The notes under the pieces were generated by a model, which saw nothing but the letters and a program-made list of their open reading frames with translations, had not been told where the DNA came from and searched no databases. A program made the translations under genes and the position numbers. A stretch of 33,451 bases of DNA, taken from assembly GCA_900555495.1 (NCBI GenBank), contig USLD01000002.1, positions 1 to 33,451 on the forward strand, given 5' to 3'. Shown piece by piece: positions 33,195 through 33,451 of this stretch. Each line of letters begins with the position of its first letter. The stretch's first letter is position 1. The DNA comes from an uncultured Slackia sp. Lineage in GTDB: Bacteria; Actinomycetota; Coriobacteriia; Coriobacteriales; Eggerthellaceae.

Positions 33195-33451
33195 CTATTC
33201 GCGCTCCTTGGCGCGGGCCCACAGCTCCTCCATCTCGGCCAGCTCGCCCTTGGCGCTTTCGAGCGCCGGGGTCCAGATCTCCTCCAGCAGGCCGTACACG
33301 GCGTCGGTCGTTCCGGCCATCTCGTCGTCCACGACGTAGGCGGCATACGAGGGATAGCCCAGCAGGTGGGCCTTCTCCGTGCGCAAGCGGATGAAATCGT
33401 TGATCAGCTGTTTGTTGTCATACTCGTCGCCGTTGTTGCAGCGGTTGAGAT
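33195..33451 (-). pseudogene. M3-family oligopeptidase fragment, stops before the active site
   Basis: The frame enters from the window end and reads NRCNNGDEYDNKQLINDFIR, LRTEKAHLLGYPSYAAYVVD, then TTDAVYGLLEEIWTPALESA and KGELAEMEELWARAKERE before TAG. This is the N-terminal to middle region of M3 metallopeptidases of the Dcp/oligopeptidase A type (RxEKAxLLGYxxYAxYxxxxxMA, VWTPA). In those enzymes the tract leads on to a PWDW motif and, some 200 residues later, the zinc site HExxH. None of the three frames after the stop continues the family, so the gene is truncated and should lack catalytic residues. The upstream part lies outside the window. Confidence 0.8.

Noticed and set aside
1..33451. 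CRISPR array, cas1 or cas2 near the Cas9 fragment
   Set aside because: No regularly spaced repeats and no adaptation genes were found anywhere in the window.

Overview
The window looks like a high-GC anaerobic actinobacterium of the Coriobacteriia, most like the Eggerthellaceae (Eggerthella, Gordonibacter, Slackia, Adlercreutzia). The signs are two LuxR-type regulators with a long multi-helix membrane half, exported multihaem cytochromes with an NrfC/NrfD quinol module, an LPxTG pilus locus with a giant GLUG-repeat adhesin, and a CIRCE heat-shock operator. This is judged from protein style and base composition; no database was searched.

Layout. (1) Positions 1 to about 225 hold a piece of a Cas9 gene of lower GC, joined to the cut 3' end of a pilin gene. 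(2) 186-11960, minus strand: a pilus operon read from about 11990 downward, with a giant secreted GLUG-repeat adhesin, the LPETG backbone pilin, a class C sortase and a truncated accessory pilin. The adhesin is one frame of about 2,700 codons split by a single in-frame TAG at 9429-9431. (3) 12153-12863: a tyrosine phosphatase. (4) 13004-24718: two related respiratory modules facing each other. Module A is a LuxR regulator, divergent from a triheme-c/sulfite-oxidase-like lipoprotein and a small sulfite-oxidase-like partner. Module B repeats this plan in mirror image and adds a Tat-exported four-cluster ferredoxin and an NrfD/PsrC membrane subunit. (5) A non-coding repeat of about 317 bp occurs once after module A and once after the module B regulator. 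(6) 25211-31864: htpG under a perfect CIRCE operator, yaaA, a solitary C5 cytosine methyltransferase and a Na/Pi cotransporter. (7) 32244-33451: a short-chain dehydrogenase and the remnant of an M3 peptidase.

How it works together. The pilus genes form a standard sortase-assembled fimbria with a very large tip or surface adhesin. Modules A and B are the best candidate for an undescribed system. In B, menaquinol could pass electrons through NrfD and the NrfC-like ferredoxin to a triheme lipoprotein whose C-terminal half has the sulfite-oxidase fold. No Mo-bisPGD catalytic subunit is present. Haem-c attachment needs Sec export, whereas sulfite-oxidase-family cofactors are normally loaded in the cytoplasm before Tat export, so the chemistry of these proteins is an open question. 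Each module is probably switched by its own divergent membrane-bound LuxR sensor.
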